DNA of 64,000 bases from Isoetes taiwanensis (lineage: Eukaryota; Streptophyta; Lycopodiopsida; Isoetales; Isoetaceae), in NCBI GenBank assembly GCA_021234155.1, contig JAJEKV010000053.1, positions 8,509,424-8,573,423 on the forward strand, read 5' to 3'. The notes beneath the pieces were generated by a model. It did no database searches. It was not told the origin of the DNA and worked only from the letters and a program-made list of their open reading frames with translations. The translations under genes and the position numbers were made by a program. Each line of letters opens with the position of its first letter. The first letter of the stretch is position 1. Of the stretch, positions 45,591 through 57,569 are shown in pieces.

Positions 45591-46954
45591 CTCTTTCATT
45601 GGTCCCATAGGCCGATTGGACTTCGTGGACAATAAAAACCATTCTATTCTATTCTATTCTTATCATATCTATCTTAGCTAGTCCTCCATGCTAATTCATC
45701 GAAATTGCATCTAGACCACTCCCCCAAGCTACTGATAATGTGCAAGATAACTTACTTCATATCATGAAAGGGTAATCTGATTGTTGCATGTCTCAAAGGG
45801 GTAGCCCGTAAATTTGAGCACTGAAGGCCACTCCACTACGCCACTTTGACTATTCTTTTCTATATACTTCCATGTAAGCCCACTCTTGTAGGCACATACA
45901 TAATTAATATTGTTGTCTTTTAATTAATGCTGGTGTGTCTTTCACGTGTCACAAATTGTAGTGTTTTACGTAGACACTACAAGGAAAGTTGGTACTTATA
46001 AAGTAAATCTACAAAAAAAGTTCGAAGTTTCTAACAGTTAAAAGCAAACATGTTGAAAATAGCCACAAAGAAAAAAGATAACAAGAGAGCCAACATGACA
46101 CAACAAGGCATCTGCATGGATGGTTGACGTGAGTTGACTTAAGATAGAGGTTGGAGCAATCCGACATGGGTAATAAGCCACACATAAAGTCAAAAGCATT
46201 GAACTACGTGATATTAATATCACAATTTGATAGTAGTCTTATTACTGTCACAGTTTTTCCCTCGAAAGCACTTTGGGGCAGGGGTTTTTTAATATGGAGA
46301 ATAATAAGTATCTTGCGTTCTTTCATTGGGTGGGCCGGTTGGTCTCTATGGACGATAAAAACCATTTACTCTATTCTATTCCTATCATATCTCAGCCTAA
46401 CTAGTCCCCCATGCTAATTCACCGAAATTAACATCCAGACCACTCCCCCAAGCTATTGATAATGTGCGAGATAACTCACTTCATATCATGAAAGTTGTAA
46501 TTTGATTTTTGCCTATCCTAGGGGTGGCCCATAAATTTGAGCATTGAAGGCCATGCCATTATGCCAGTTTGACTATTCTTTTCTATATAATTCCATGTAA
46601 GGCCGCTCTTCTTGGCACATACATAATTAATATCGTTGTCTCTTAGTTAATACTAGTGTCTTTTACGTGTCACAAATCGTAGTGTTTTATGTAGAGACCA
46701 CGAGGAAAGTTGGTACCTACAAAGTAAATCTACACAAAAAGTTGGAAGTTCCTAACAATTAAAAAGCAAATATTTTGAAAATCGCCATAAAGAAAGATAA
46801 CAAGAGGGCCAACATGACATAACAAGGCACGTGCACGGATGGTCGACGTGAGTTGACTTGAGATTGGAGCAATCCGACATGGGTAATAAGATGCACATGA
46901 AGTCAAAAGCATTGACAACAACGTGATATTAATAGCCTGATATTAATATCACGA
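45588..46954. repeat. Direct duplication of a 640-bp segment (727-bp offset)
   Basis: 45588-46225 and 46315-46954 are colinear and about 90% similar by eye. Both start GCGYTCTTTCATTGG, contain GATAAAAACC/CAATAAAAACC followed by ATTCT repeats, then CCAGACCACTCCCCCAAGCT, and end GTGATATTAATATCAC-like. The (ATTCT)n after an AATAAA-like stretch resembles the LINE tail at 53.0 kb. Confidence 0.85.
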
Positions 46955-47420
46955 GCAAGACCATCTTTATTGTAAAAAGAGGAATGGAAACATTCAAAAG
47001 ATTTAGTAACTTGTGGAGCCAAAACTTGTAGCAACTTGTTAGGAACTTGTGGATGGGGTGGGGTTCCCGTGGCTCTAGAAATCCAAGTGAGAAACATCCT
47101 CTAGATGCTTAAGAGACAGGTGAAGCTCAAATTGCAAATATTGGAAAGTGTAATCGGATCAATAGAATCAATGGCATTAAAAGAATTGTAATGATTAGAA
47201 AGGATCACGCAAGTGTCCATGGGTCAATACAATAGAAAGTAGCATTAAATCAATGGGACCATAACAAGGTCAGAATACAGCCAATTCACATGCAAAGCAT
47301 AAATGGTGGGTAAGGATAGGCTTACCATGGTTTATTGTCGTCCTCTTTCTGGATCCCACAATTGTGGTGAAAAAAAAAATGCTTACTAGACAATTTGGAG
47401 CCTTTTTTCCATTGGAATGG

Positions 47421-47720
47421 AGCTCCCTCAATTTGGATGGGCGTCTTATTTATCAACCACGGTCATGTTTGAACCACACGGGGTTTTTGTGGACTTAGCA
47501 AATTTTTTGCGATTGTCATGTTAAAGCCACATCGAGACTGTCATGTTAAAGCCACATCAAGGGAAAAACTACACGGAGTTTTTTCATGTTAAAGCCACAT
47601 CGAGACTGTCATGTTAAAGCCACATCAAGGGAAAAACTACACGGAGTTTTTTTCATTTCATGCTGGTTCAAACATGGCCATGGTTGTTAAATAAGACGCT
47701 CGTTGCAATTTGGAGGGAGC
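47421..47720. mobile_element. Foldback MITE-like element, about 300 bp
   Basis: 47421-47477 (AGCTCCCTCAATTTG ... GCGTCTTATTTATCAACCAC ... CATGTTTGAACCA) pairs with the reverse complement of 47663-47720, with a few mismatches. The interior holds a 75-bp segment repeated twice. No coding frame. It lies just upstream of the hydroxylase gene. Confidence 0.8.
47518..47657. repeat. 75-bp tandem duplication inside the MITE
   Basis: TGTCATGTTAAAGCCACATC recurs, and the longer unit ending CAAGGGAAAAACTACACGGAG is present twice, near 47573 and 47647. Confidence 0.9.
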
Positions 47721-48161
47721 TTGCTTTGCTTTGTTCTTCGCTCCCAATTGCACATCTACTCCTCCGTGTGATCGCAACCCGCATGAAAATGGAGAGATTC
47801 AATTTTTGAGGAAGAAAAAGGAACTCTAGAAATTCCAAAAAAAAAAATTGCACCGTTACTGCGCAGTAAGAGGAGGAGACTAAGAGGTTGACCGTGCAAG
47901 TGAAACTTGTGAAGAAAAATGCGAGCCCCAAGAGTCAAAATCGTATACCTAACACCTCCACAACTTTGGAAAAACTACTTACAGGGCGCCACATTAGAGT
48001 CCACGTGTTCCCATGTGACAGGCCCGAAATTCTTCTCGTTCCTAGTGCTGCCTGTCTATTTGTATTAAGTTTCGGAGCAAATCTGAAGCGGTGGCCCATA
48101 TCGATTTTAGAGAAGATTAAATCCAAAGCTTTTGGCGTTCAAGCAATCCAGTTTATCAGTC

Positions 48162-49814
48162 ATGAGCTTCTTTGCTTTGTCAAAGCTTCCATTGCTTGGT
48201 ATCATTGCAGAAATGATTGATCCTGTTCCAAAAACTTCTGATTCTCAAGTGACTAAGAGAAAAATTCAAGGGTCTGAAAACCCAGATGCAGATCAAGCTT
48301 GCGCTCTTCTTATAGATGGAGAATTTTATGATGTGGGTCCTTTTCTGGAGGCTCATCCTGGCGGTCCAGAGGTATCAGTTCTGCAAATAAGGTCCTTGTA
48401 CAGATTTTGGTTCAGAGAACTTGAGGTGCTTATTGTAAAATTTTATGCAGTTACTCTTGCAGCACATGAATGGCAAAGATGTAGGAAATTTGATGAGAGG
48501 GACTGGTGATCCAGACGCTCATGTACACAGCAAATCAGCGTTCAAAATGCTAAAGAAATTCAAAATCTCTAAATCTCAAAGCAAAGAAAGGTAATAGCTG
48601 TCCAATTTTAATGTACTTTCTGCAATTTTTTATCCTCTGCAACGTCTAAATGTTCTTGTTACAGGTCTGAAAAAGACAGTAATGATTTTGAAGTAGATTT
48701 AAACAAGCCACTGGTGTTTCAGGTATTTGAAGTGTTGATTTTATTGCAGCTCTTGCAGATTAGTGACACCAAGACTCTGTTTTCTCTTCCCAGGTTGGTC
48801 ATTTAAAAGAAAGATACCAAGACTGGGTTCATGATCCGATTGTGTGCAAGGAAATACCAAGGTTCTTTGAAAGCGACATAGCAGAGGTAATAACAGGATA
48901 ACTGGTTCATGATAGGAGCGTTAAAAATATTTTCTGCCATTTTCTGATCTGAAGTGGTAAAATGCAGAGATTCACAAGAACACCATGGTGGGTAATACCA
49001 ATAGTATGGCTACCAATTGTCGTCTGGCTGGAATCAATAGGCATCAAATATGGATATAGTGCGACATCCATGATTTTAAATATGGCTTTAGGAGCTCTGA
49101 TATGGACTCTACTAGAATACTCCATCCATAGGTTCATGTTCCACATGAAAAGCTCAAGCTACTGGTAAACAAGATCATTTCAGGATAAACCTCGTTTCAG
49201 TAGTTCTATTGCAAGAAAAAACTTAATGATAAAAAGCTAACATTTTTTCTGTTTCAAATTTTTCTAGGGCAAATACCTTGCACTATCTCATTCATGGTTT
49301 TCACCATAAACACCCCATGGATGGAAGCAGACTAGTCTTTCCCCCAGCGTTCACGGCTGTATTCTGCATAGCGGTGGGGTTTTCAATCAAATACTTTCTT
49401 TTCCTAGCAACAGTAACAGCGATTCCGGCGATTATTATAAACCAAAAAAAAAACTTATCTTTTTGCAGATCTGGTATGCATTTTCCATGTTTCCTTACCC
49501 GTTGAAAGCTACGGCGTATGGCGGAGGATTGCTGGCATATGTCTGCTACGATCTAACGCACTATTTTTTGCATTTCGGGACTCCTTTCAGCGATCGTACA
49601 CGCAGGATGAAGGCAAAGACCTAAAACCAATTTAAATTAGGGTTTCTTCATCTTTGTTAATTAAATTAATATCATCTAAAAATATTGTGTTTGTTTTTTT
49701 CAGAGATACCACCTTAACCACCATTTTAAGGTGCAAACTGATGCCTTTGGAATTACAACCACCCTTTGGGACAGAATTTTTGGAACACTTCCAGCTGCAA
49801 CGTCTTTGATGTAA
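48162..49814 (+). CDS. Fatty-acid 2-hydroxylase with N-terminal cytochrome b5 domain
   Basis: Eight exons: 48162-48371, 48463-48590, 48665-48722, 48794-48886, 48968-49164, 49268-49412, 49469-49612, 49704-49814; they join in phase to 361 residues. Exons 1-2 encode a cytochrome b5 domain: LLIDGEFYDVGPFLEAHPGG (first haem His) and DAHVHSKSAFKML (second His). Exons 3-8 encode the membrane di-iron hydroxylase: LLEYSIHRFMFHM, LHYLIHGFHHKHPMDG, YDLTHYFLHFG and YHLNHHFKVQ. It 2-hydroxylates very-long-chain acyl groups of sphingolipids in the ER. Arabidopsis FAH1/2 are about 237 residues without b5; fungal Scs7 and animal FA2H carry it. The last intron uses a GC donor (49613). A second in-frame ATG at 48213 is an alternative start. 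Confidence 0.9.
49613..49703 (+). other. GC-AG intron in the hydroxylase gene
   Basis: No GT donor allows the frame to continue; using ATGAAG|GCAAAG and TTTTTTTCAG|AGATAC joins RRMK to RYHLNHHF, restoring the conserved His box. Reading through would stop at TAA 9 bp later. Confidence 0.85.
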
Positions 49815-49852
49815 AAACATGAAATACATACAGATAATTCTATAACCCAGTG

Positions 49853-50500
49853 TGTAACACTATAACAACAATCTTCCTTTTTTTTATAAAGCGTGCATAA
49901 GGCAAGTGTTTACGCCCTCTATTGTAGAATTTGAATTGGAGTAATATGATAATATGATGTCTATTGATGATTGTGGGGACAATAAAAGCCTCAAGCTGGC
50001 ACATAGAGCTTGATTATACATTGTGTATAGGTGGTTTTGCATAGTGGATTATTCCCTCCTCTAGGTTTTGTAACACTATAACAACAATCTTCCTTTTTTT
50101 TATAAAGCGTGCATAAGGCAAGTGTTTATGCCCTCTATTGTAGAATTTGAATTGGAGTAATATGATAATATGATGTCTATTGATGATTGTGGGGACAATA
50201 AAAGCCTCAAGCTGACACATAGAGCTTGATTATACATTGTGTATAGGTGGTTTTGCATAGTGGATTATTCCCTCCTCTAGGTTTTGTAACACTATAACAA
50301 CAATCTTCCTTTTTTTTATAAAGCGTGCATAAGGCAAGTGTTTATGCCCTCTATTGTAGAATTTGAATTGGAGTAATATGATAATATGATGTCTATTGAT
50401 GATTGTGGGGACAATAAAAGCCTCAAGCTGCTTGATTATACACTGTGTATAGGTGGTTTTGCGTAGTGGATTATTCCCTCCTCTAGGTTTTGATCCTCAT
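49853..50500. repeat. 216-bp tandem repeat, 3 copies, downstream of the hydroxylase gene
   Basis: TAACACTATAACAACAATCT occurs at 49855, 50071 and 50287, exactly 216 bp apart, with almost identical units. Each unit contains GGGGACAATAAAAGCC, a potential poly(A) signal, so the gene's 3' processing region may be triplicated. Confidence 0.95.
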
Positions 50501-52028
50501 GTTACGTGTCTTTGTATGTATCTTGATTTTTTCTTTTAGTAAATTGTCATCCTTAAACAAAAATGTTTTTGAATTGGAGTAATTTAATATTGCTCGATCT
50601 ATAATTGAAAAGATATTAAGATCTTTTAATATACAACGTAACTTGCAATAACTGATGGTGTGGTCCCGTTTTTTAATCTTGGAGTAATGTTTGTCCTAAT
50701 TGCATTGCATATATGGAATTATCTTATGTCCTATGGGCAAAATTGCTCTTACGAAAGTTAAAATTCAATTATTGTATTCAATTCATCTTAGCATGAATCA
50801 ACATTGTATATACACTAGAAGGTTGTATCTAATATGTTATGTTACGATCATTAAAAAGGTAAAGAGAAACTAGTTATGTAACAACTCTTTGCAATGTGAT
50901 GAACTTGGCAATTCTTACAGAAACACATGATTAATTGTCTTTGAAGGTAGGTATGGCTTCAAAGGAATTGTGTGCATTGTCCTGAACATCAACTGCATGT
51001 TTCATACCCTAATCATGCTTTAAAACATGCCAATTCACAAGCTCTATTCTATTCTACAACAAGATAATGTGTAATGCATAGAAGCCCTAAAGGCAATGCT
51101 AGCATCCCCCCTTCACAACAAGATAATGTGTAATGCATAGAAGCCCTAAAGGGAATGCTAGCATCCTCCACTCCCCAAAAAAGAAAAAAGTCAGCTGGCG
51201 TAACAAGCATGCAAATCTCAAGGGAAAAAAAGGTCAAAATAATACAACAGATGAACCTTGGGTTTGGTTTTGAGCCAGTTGTGTCCATAAAGAATATAAG
51301 ATTTGATCATTAAGCTTTCATTTGTGGTTGTGGTGCTCACATAGGAAACTTCTGATAGATTTTTTCTTTCCCATGTCTTATAGTTATTATTGTAGACCTC
51401 TTTGAGTATCAAATTGGACGACCCATATCTTTCTCAATTGACAATCTTTAAATTCCCATAAAGAAGAAAGATGTAGACCATTATGACAAATCATTTTCAT
51501 TTTGACAATATGACCATTTGTGTAGAGGATATAGTGAAACTCAAACTTATCAAGACTAATAGGCTCATTGATTGAGCTACGAAATTGTCTTTATTTTTTG
51601 TCCATATTAAATTGATGACCATTATATGGATTGTACCGTGTGCCTATTTTTTTTGTTGTTTTGCTCACAATTTAGAGAAGTAATATATATCATTTTATTT
51701 TTTTTTAAAACTATACTCCTCTTATTCAATATACATAGCTATTGACGATATGAATAAAGTCTTGATACAAATTGCACATGATCATTTATGAATTTGCGTG
51801 TTCCATACACGCACACAATCATTTAATGGCTTCCATAAGCAACTTAAAATTCTAGAAAAGACATTTTGCCCTTTTAGCCTAGTTGCTTTCCTCCAACAAC
51901 TATTTAATGTGCTCTCAATTTGGTCAAGGAGACATGGGAGACATGAATCCCATGCCGGTTATTTCAGTTAAGACATTGAAGAAGCTACTAATACATCCAA
52001 CATAGACCATTACGATAAGCATAATTAA
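50501..52028. other. AT-rich intergenic DNA
   Basis: No gene recognised. It includes a 64-bp tandem duplication at about 51055-51178 (ACAAGATAATGTGTAATGCA twice). Confidence 0.6.
51055..51178. repeat. 64-bp tandem duplication
   Basis: ACAAGATAATGTGTAATGCATAGAAGCC...GCTAGCATCC is repeated in direct orientation with two or three differences. Confidence 0.92.
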
Positions 52029-52275
52029 TTAACACAAACCATTACATCCAACACATTTAAATTCAATTCTCCCTGAAACCCCCTTTGGTTTATGTGCATA
52101 TTCACACGAGGGATAAAGCCGAGCATCAAGAGCTGTTAGATGGCCATATTTGCCAGTATTTCTCGATCTGCACCATACATAGCGATCCTCATTTATGGGT
52201 ATGCTCGTACAAGTTTTGGTATAATGTATAACGAGATTTGCAAAATACTATAAGGCTTGTGACAATGTACATATG
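52029..52275 (-). mobile_element. One-armed relative of the 33.9-kb foldback element
   Basis: Read on +, it matches the outer arm (TAACACAAACCATTACATCC, CCCCCTTTGGTTTATGTGCA) and continues into the reverse complement of the foldback spacer (CATACATAGCGATCCTC). It thus corresponds to a single right arm plus spacer, more diverged. Confidence 0.75.
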
Positions 52276-53005
52276 GTGTTGGTTTTATACATGTGTCTTT
52301 ATTTGGCTTCTTGGATAAGCCTTTTCAATGCCATAATGTCCATCCAATCTAATCCAGTATAAGTGGTAACTACAAGCAAACGTATGCTTTTGAGTAATTC
52401 ATATTGAGAACATAATTATAGAACAAACCTTGTATTTTGCAAAAGATAGGGGCTCTAAAACATGATAAATGACCTTTTTCTTCTCGCGGGTCATCACTAG
52501 CATCGTAAACCAAATTCATATATCTGGCCTTAGACCTTGTGCTAAAGGTTCTGCATGACTTTTCACATACAACAGCCAGTTCTACTGTCACAAAGAAAAA
52601 GGATAGAGTTATTAACTCCTTGCTTCGTCCATCTCAAAAATCGTTCCAGGGCAAATAATGGAGAATTAGAACTAGGAAGAATTTGAAACCCAGTTATGGC
52701 ATTGAGAATTCAAGATCTGAGAAGCAGATAAAGCAGAGCATGAAAAATAGGCATTTTGTTGCGTCCGGCAATGCAGAGGCATCCTCCTTTGGTTGAGATT
52801 AAAAGGGATGAAAACTAACGATGCTTGGGGCCAAAGATTGTATGGGATCAAATGAGAAGAGTGACGAAAAAGAAGCAAGATGAACAAAAACAACAAGGTG
52901 TTGTAATTAGAAGGGTGCCTTTCTTGGAATGGTGACTTGAGAAGTAGTTATTATCACAGTAACAATGTTTAGTATAGCAAATATATATCAAAGCAAGCAT
53001 GTATC
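52276..53005. other. Intergenic DNA without a recognised gene
   Basis: Only short frames without recognisable domains. Confidence 0.5.
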
Positions 53006-53260
53006 TTAGGAATAGAATAGAATAGAATAGAATATGATTTTTATCAGCATAGCGTATCCGAATGTTATCATATGCCAGACAACTCTGAAGGGTGTGGCAT
53101 TCATCTTCCACAGCTCCAACCTGGCAGCGTGACAAAGCCTCTCCTGACGCAGCTCCCTAACCCATCTCCCTATCTCAATCCGGAGATGGTGTGCACCTGT
53201 GCAGATAGAGGCAATGGATCTGCGTTTTTTTATGAAAGTCAATTTGCCTAACACAGTAAT
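53006..53260 (-). mobile_element. LINE 3' end with (ATTCT)n tail
   Basis: Minus-strand text encodes HHLRIEIGRWVRELRQERLC, a LINE ORF2 C-terminal block like HHLGIEVGRWGHVIPRDLRY in the LINE at 2.0 kb. It ends in GATAAAAATC followed by four ATTCT units. It is 5'-truncated. Confidence 0.75.
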
Positions 53261-53484
53261 AGGAGTCTATGGATAGCATACATGGAAAGGTCAAATTTTC
53301 TAGGTGATTAGGCTTGGCGTCATTAGATTGTGGTAGTTGTGGATGTATGGATAGATAGCCGCGCTTAAAAAGAATAGTCTTGTTTGGTTTGGGATTCATG
53401 TTTGGATCCCAATCCCAATCCAATAGGATTGTTTGGATTGGGTTTAGGGTTTGGATTGGGTTCAGGCATGTGCAACATAAACAT

Positions 53485-54090
53485 CTAGTTCTGTGCCTTC
53501 ACATGAACAAAGTTCTTGACTGCTTCCTTGTTGTCCCCATTCTGAACATATCTTGCAACCATAGTATTCCATGAGACCACACTTCTTTCAAACATTAGAT
53601 CAAACAATGTTCGAGCATTATGCATGGACTTATCATCCTGGATAAAGACCCATATATAAACCATATCTTGAGTAAGCATTCTGTTATACAATTTCATATC
53701 TGTTGTTGATGTTTGCACATTTACATACTTATCTACCAATGCTTGTTATGGAATGTACCTTAGCCCAAGGCAGCAATATTAGCGCATGCATTCATGGCAC
53801 AAACGAAGCTTACTTTATCTGGTCTTATTCCTTCCATGTGCATCCATTTCCTTAGCATTTTCATGGCTTCTTGAATACATCAAAATCATCGAAGTTCATG
53901 CAAAAAGGTTCTTCTCTCGCATCTGGTAGAACACCCCTGCAAGCATCCACAGTGGCACAACACTTGACATACATGTTGATAAGGATATTGGATAAAATAG
54001 CATTATGTCCATATGAGCTCTTCTTAATATGAGCATCAACATGCCTTCCTATGTGTAAAGCTCTCAGTTTGGTGCATGTCTTAAAATGAT
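53485..54090 (-). pseudogene. Pentatricopeptide-repeat (PPR) protein fragment
   Basis: Broken frames give LRALHIGRHVDAHIKKSSYG, ILSNILINMYVKCC and ARTLFDLMFERSVVSWNTMV followed by ARYVQNGDNKEAVK, typical PLS-class PPR repeats. PPR proteins bind organelle RNAs; this copy has several stops and is a relic. Confidence 0.8.
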
Positions 54091-55468
54091 AAATACATCT
54101 CAGGGGTAGATTTTTGGATCTTTTATAAGAATTGTGTGTAATATCCTAATTGCTCCTACTGAAAACCAAGCAAAGAGCAATGAAGAACATGTGAAGCACA
54201 CATATCCACCACTAAAAGTAGACTTGGACTATTGAGAAAGTCTAGGAACGACATATGGTGTATGCGAGAATCAATATGAGAGATTAGTCTAGGAACGTAA
54301 TAGCTACAAATGAGAGTAAATTTGCTCAAGGACAAATAGTTTATGGGCATATACAATATACTTTTAACAACATGGTATGAGGATTAGAAAATGGCAACTA
54401 TTCTAGCGAAACTCTGTCTAAACTGATCCCTTTTACTATGAATGTTATTTTTAATATCAGATCAAAACACGACGAGGACAACAAAGGAATAATAGTTGCT
54501 AGTAAATATTGCCTTTCATGAAAGTCCTTTTATTTGTTGCGTTTCTGAAACATGAATTCCCTAGTATTACAACCAAACTAGACATGCCAAGATGAAGAAC
54601 TTGTGTAGTAATGGTGAAAGGTGCTATTAACCGGGTTAAAAAGGGTGCAGGTGCTGCATTCCCACATCCCAACTTCCTGCACATTGCCTGCATTGCTTCT
54701 CTAGTTGTCCCACCATCAAGTTTCTTTTCACCAATGCTTGTGGCATGTTCCTCCTCTATACATGTGCTTCCACAGGGATCACTTCATGAGTTTTTTTCTT
54801 GCTGCAATTAATTTATTGCTTTCTTCAGATGCTCTTGTGCATATATCCTCACTGGAAGCAGTCATTGAACCACACTATATATCATCTTGTTGCATCCTCT
54901 CAGCAGTAGCCGTGGCTGCTTCTTGAATGGGTGTCAATGCTTTCATAAATATGGCGATCTTCCAAGGCAATGAGGGCCTGAGGTCATCAGCATCCCTGCA
55001 GCAGAGGCAATAGTACTCCGCAAACTAACAAGAGAAGGATTGTGATAATGCCCACCAAGTCGTAATAATTAGGAAAGGGGGGAGCCAATCTGAAAGATCT
55101 TTTATCTTGGACCTCTGGAGACAACAAATAGGGGTTTAGAGCATTTATTTCCATTTGCGCCTTCTTCCAGAACTCTCATAAATTACCTCTTCTTAAACCC
55201 AAATCCAGCCTCACTAGTTCTTTTTAGCAGCTCCTTTACCATTCCTTATCATTTCCAGTTCTTTCACTACCGTTGCTTCCCATCCAAGAGGTTTCTAACT
55301 TACTAACTCAGAAATCACAGCTAGAGTACTGGTCAAAAGAGCCAGCTACAAGATCAAGAAGGGGGCGGGCAGAAATATTGAAATACAAAAAATACATTGA
55401 AATATTGGCTAGGGATCTTCCTCATCCTCTAACTGAAGCCTTAAAGCTACTTTCTTGTCCTCCACAAC
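54091..55468. other. Unassigned DNA
   Basis: A minus-strand stretch around 54590-54760 translates to EEHATSIGEKKLDGGTTREA and MQAMCRKLGCGNAAPAPFL, protein-like but unrecognised and surrounded by stops. No other feature supported. Confidence 0.35.
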
Positions 55469-55792
55469 TCAGAGCTTCCTCTCCATTTCCTCTAGGGCCA
55501 AAGAAACATTGTGGGCAGTTTCAACTGCCTCGGCCCTGCGCCGATTTGCCTCTTGGTACAAGGCAAAGGTTTCTGCGAGCTCGACGTCTCGCTCATGGAG
55601 AAGCCCCCTCGTGAAGGACAATCTGTCCGCCGCCTCGATATTCTCAGTTGCTAGATGGTTGTTCTCTTCATGAATTTCTTTGAATTTCTTCATCACCACG
55701 GCAAGAGTGATGTCTAGGGGGAGTTCAGGGCGGGCCGGAGGGGTTTCTTGGCATGGCCGCTTGCTAGAAGATGATGGAGATGCTGATGCCAT
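55469..55792 (-). CDS. Hypothetical coiled-coil protein
   Basis: ATG at 55792 starts MASASPSSSSKRPCQETPPA; residues 30-107 are highly helical (VVMKKFKEIHEENNHLATEN, ALYQEANRRRAEAVETAHNV). Family unknown; it may be the first part of a longer, truncated transposon-related protein. Confidence 0.4.
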   Translation of the reverse strand: MASASPSSSSKRPCQETPPARPELPLDITLAVVMKKFKEIHEENNHLATENIEAADRLSFTRGLLHERDVELAETFALYQEANRRRAEAVETAHNVSLALEEMERKL

Positions 55793-55944
55793 CGTGAGCA
55801 GGAGGCGGAAGAGGAGCGCAAGTGGAAGGGAGGAAGTGGAAGATTGGAATAGGAGCGGAAGCGGAAGTGCTACATGATTCTTATTTATAAGAGAAATTTC
55901 ATAGGGAATGCCGTTGGTCAGACAGATGGACCGTCACGTCTCGG

Positions 55945-57530
55945 TCGTGTGAAGAAATGATTTTTTTTTCCATTAATGTTTTATTTTTACAAGATAAAAT
56001 ACAAATAAAATTTTTCCTATAAATAATTTCAATGATACATAACGTAATTTTATTGATACATAACGTAATGTTATTGCTACATAACTTACAAGTCATCACT
56101 CCCATGTTATCGAGCCCAGCTTCCAACCTCGGGTGATTCAAACCAGCTGCTAAGAAATTTAATATATTACTCGCACCAAGACCGGCTTGGTCATCAAAAT
56201 ATTCTAACACGACATCCCTCTGAATTGCCAAACAGGAATGCTTGTCGAACATGCACGATGCACGAATGTAATACACAAATTCTGCCCCTTTTGAACTGAA
56301 AGTTCTACTGAAGACGATAATCTCTCCATTCCTTAATCTTGAAAAATATCGCAGCAGAGTCGAGTCCTTTAATCTTTCATGCCCGCCTCGTGCATGTCGG
56401 CAAGAAAAGTCATTGACTTCCCACAAATAAGTCACCTCAAGGTTATCTTCTTCAAATTTCTCAAAATCCATGAGGCTTATGCTATCGCGATTGACTGAAG
56501 GCCCTTCCAAGCCTGTACATATTGTTGACAGCTTTGAATGAAGACGCTGAAATTCTTCTTCTGTTGGCAGATTCTGCTCCTCTTTAGCACAACGAGTCTG
56601 TAACTATAGCATTACCAGTATAAGATGACACTTCAAATATTTCTTTGTTGAGGTCCTCTACAAAGTCTACGCCTAGTTGTACCCATTCCGCCAAGGTACT
56701 GATAACATCGTCTTCCCTAGCACACATACATAGCAAAGACGGGTTCCTAAGTATATCACTTAACAATAAATATTCCTTTCCTTCCACTAAAATTGGCGTT
56801 ATGTCAGACAACCTCTCTTCATCCTCATCCTCTTCAGATTCTTCCTCGTCATCATCTTCCTTGTCTGGTTCACATAAGGCCAATGTGTCCAGGTCAATTT
56901 TTCTAGATTCTTGCTCTTCTTCCTGTAGATCTATCACCATTTCTATCTCATCGTCTTCATCGTCACACATAACTGGCCTACCTTGACTTAATGATTTCAT
57001 TGTTTCCATTTTTTCATTGGCTTGGCCGAGCAAAATGTAATAACTAGCAAATGCAAACGGCAAAGAGATATAAGTTACCTTCTTAAGTATAAGCATGCAG
57101 CCTGGCGGAGCCCGTTGCGCCGCATTCCTGAAGAAAGTCTTAGATCCTTGCAAATGGGAAGCCGCTTCCTCTAAAGCTGGTTTTGGAATCCACAACCCAG
57201 AAACATTTGCAATGCACATCCGTTGAGCTAACGCACTCTGGCTAAAACCTAAAGCAACATCGCGGTAGCATACGAGTTCGCCACTGTTTCCCATGATGTC
57301 GATTTCCTTGCAGTAGAAAGGATAAATCTCAATCTCTGCAACTTCCTCGTTGGCATGTGGGGAAGATGCATACCATTCCAAAAACTTGACAAAACAATCC
57401 ATGGTGAAGTAGATGCAGAAGGCAAAAAAGATGTGGAGGAGCGATAAGGCGCTATAACTGCAGACTGAGGTCGCTGTTGTCCATTCTGAAAGGATACATA
57501 GAGCCGTTATGGAGATTCGTCCGTACATTT
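55945..57530 (-). pseudogene. Unknown acidic protein, first gene of the H3-like island (X1)
   Basis: Likely start MYGRISITALCILSEW near 57528, or MDCFVKFLEWYASSPH at 57402. It continues LVCYRDVALGFSQSALAQRM and GLWIPKPALEEAASHLQG, then a strongly acidic region (DKEDDDEEESEEDEDEE), then ITPILVEGKEYLLLSDILR. After a 1-nt shift near 56590 it resumes (MDFEKFEEDNLEVTYLWEVN, RLRNGEIIVFSRTFSSKGAE) and reaches a GTAAGT donor near 56088. No downstream exon was found. I do not recognise the family. A (CCCTAA)4 tract lies just upstream of the start. Confidence 0.5.
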
Positions 57531-57535
57531 TAGGG

Positions 57536-57562
57536 TTAGGGTTAGGGTTAGGGTTGGGGTGA
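57536..57562. repeat. Telomere-type hexamers (TTAGGG)4
   Basis: TTTAGGGTTAGGGTTAGGG and one more unit read on +. On the coding strand this is AACCCTAA directly before the X1 start, like a plant telo-box promoter element. Too short to call an interstitial telomere. Confidence 0.8.
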
Positions 57563-57569
57563 GGGATTG

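Noticed and set aside
45640-46375. (ATTCT)n tracts as independent microsatellites
   Set aside because: Each follows an AATAAAAACC-like stretch and resembles the LINE tail at 53.0 kb, so a LINE-tail origin within a duplicated segment is more likely.
47888-48220. 110-residue frame overlapping the start of the hydroxylase gene
   Set aside because: It is in a different frame from the cytochrome b5 exon and has no recognisable domain, so it is more likely 5' untranslated sequence.
53340-53480. Interstitial telomere-like repeat
   Set aside because: The TTGGGATT/TTTAGGG-like text is irregular and short; it is only a low-complexity stretch.
56645-56986. Plus-strand Ser-rich frame
   Set aside because: It is the antisense of the acidic (Asp/Glu-rich) region of gene X1.
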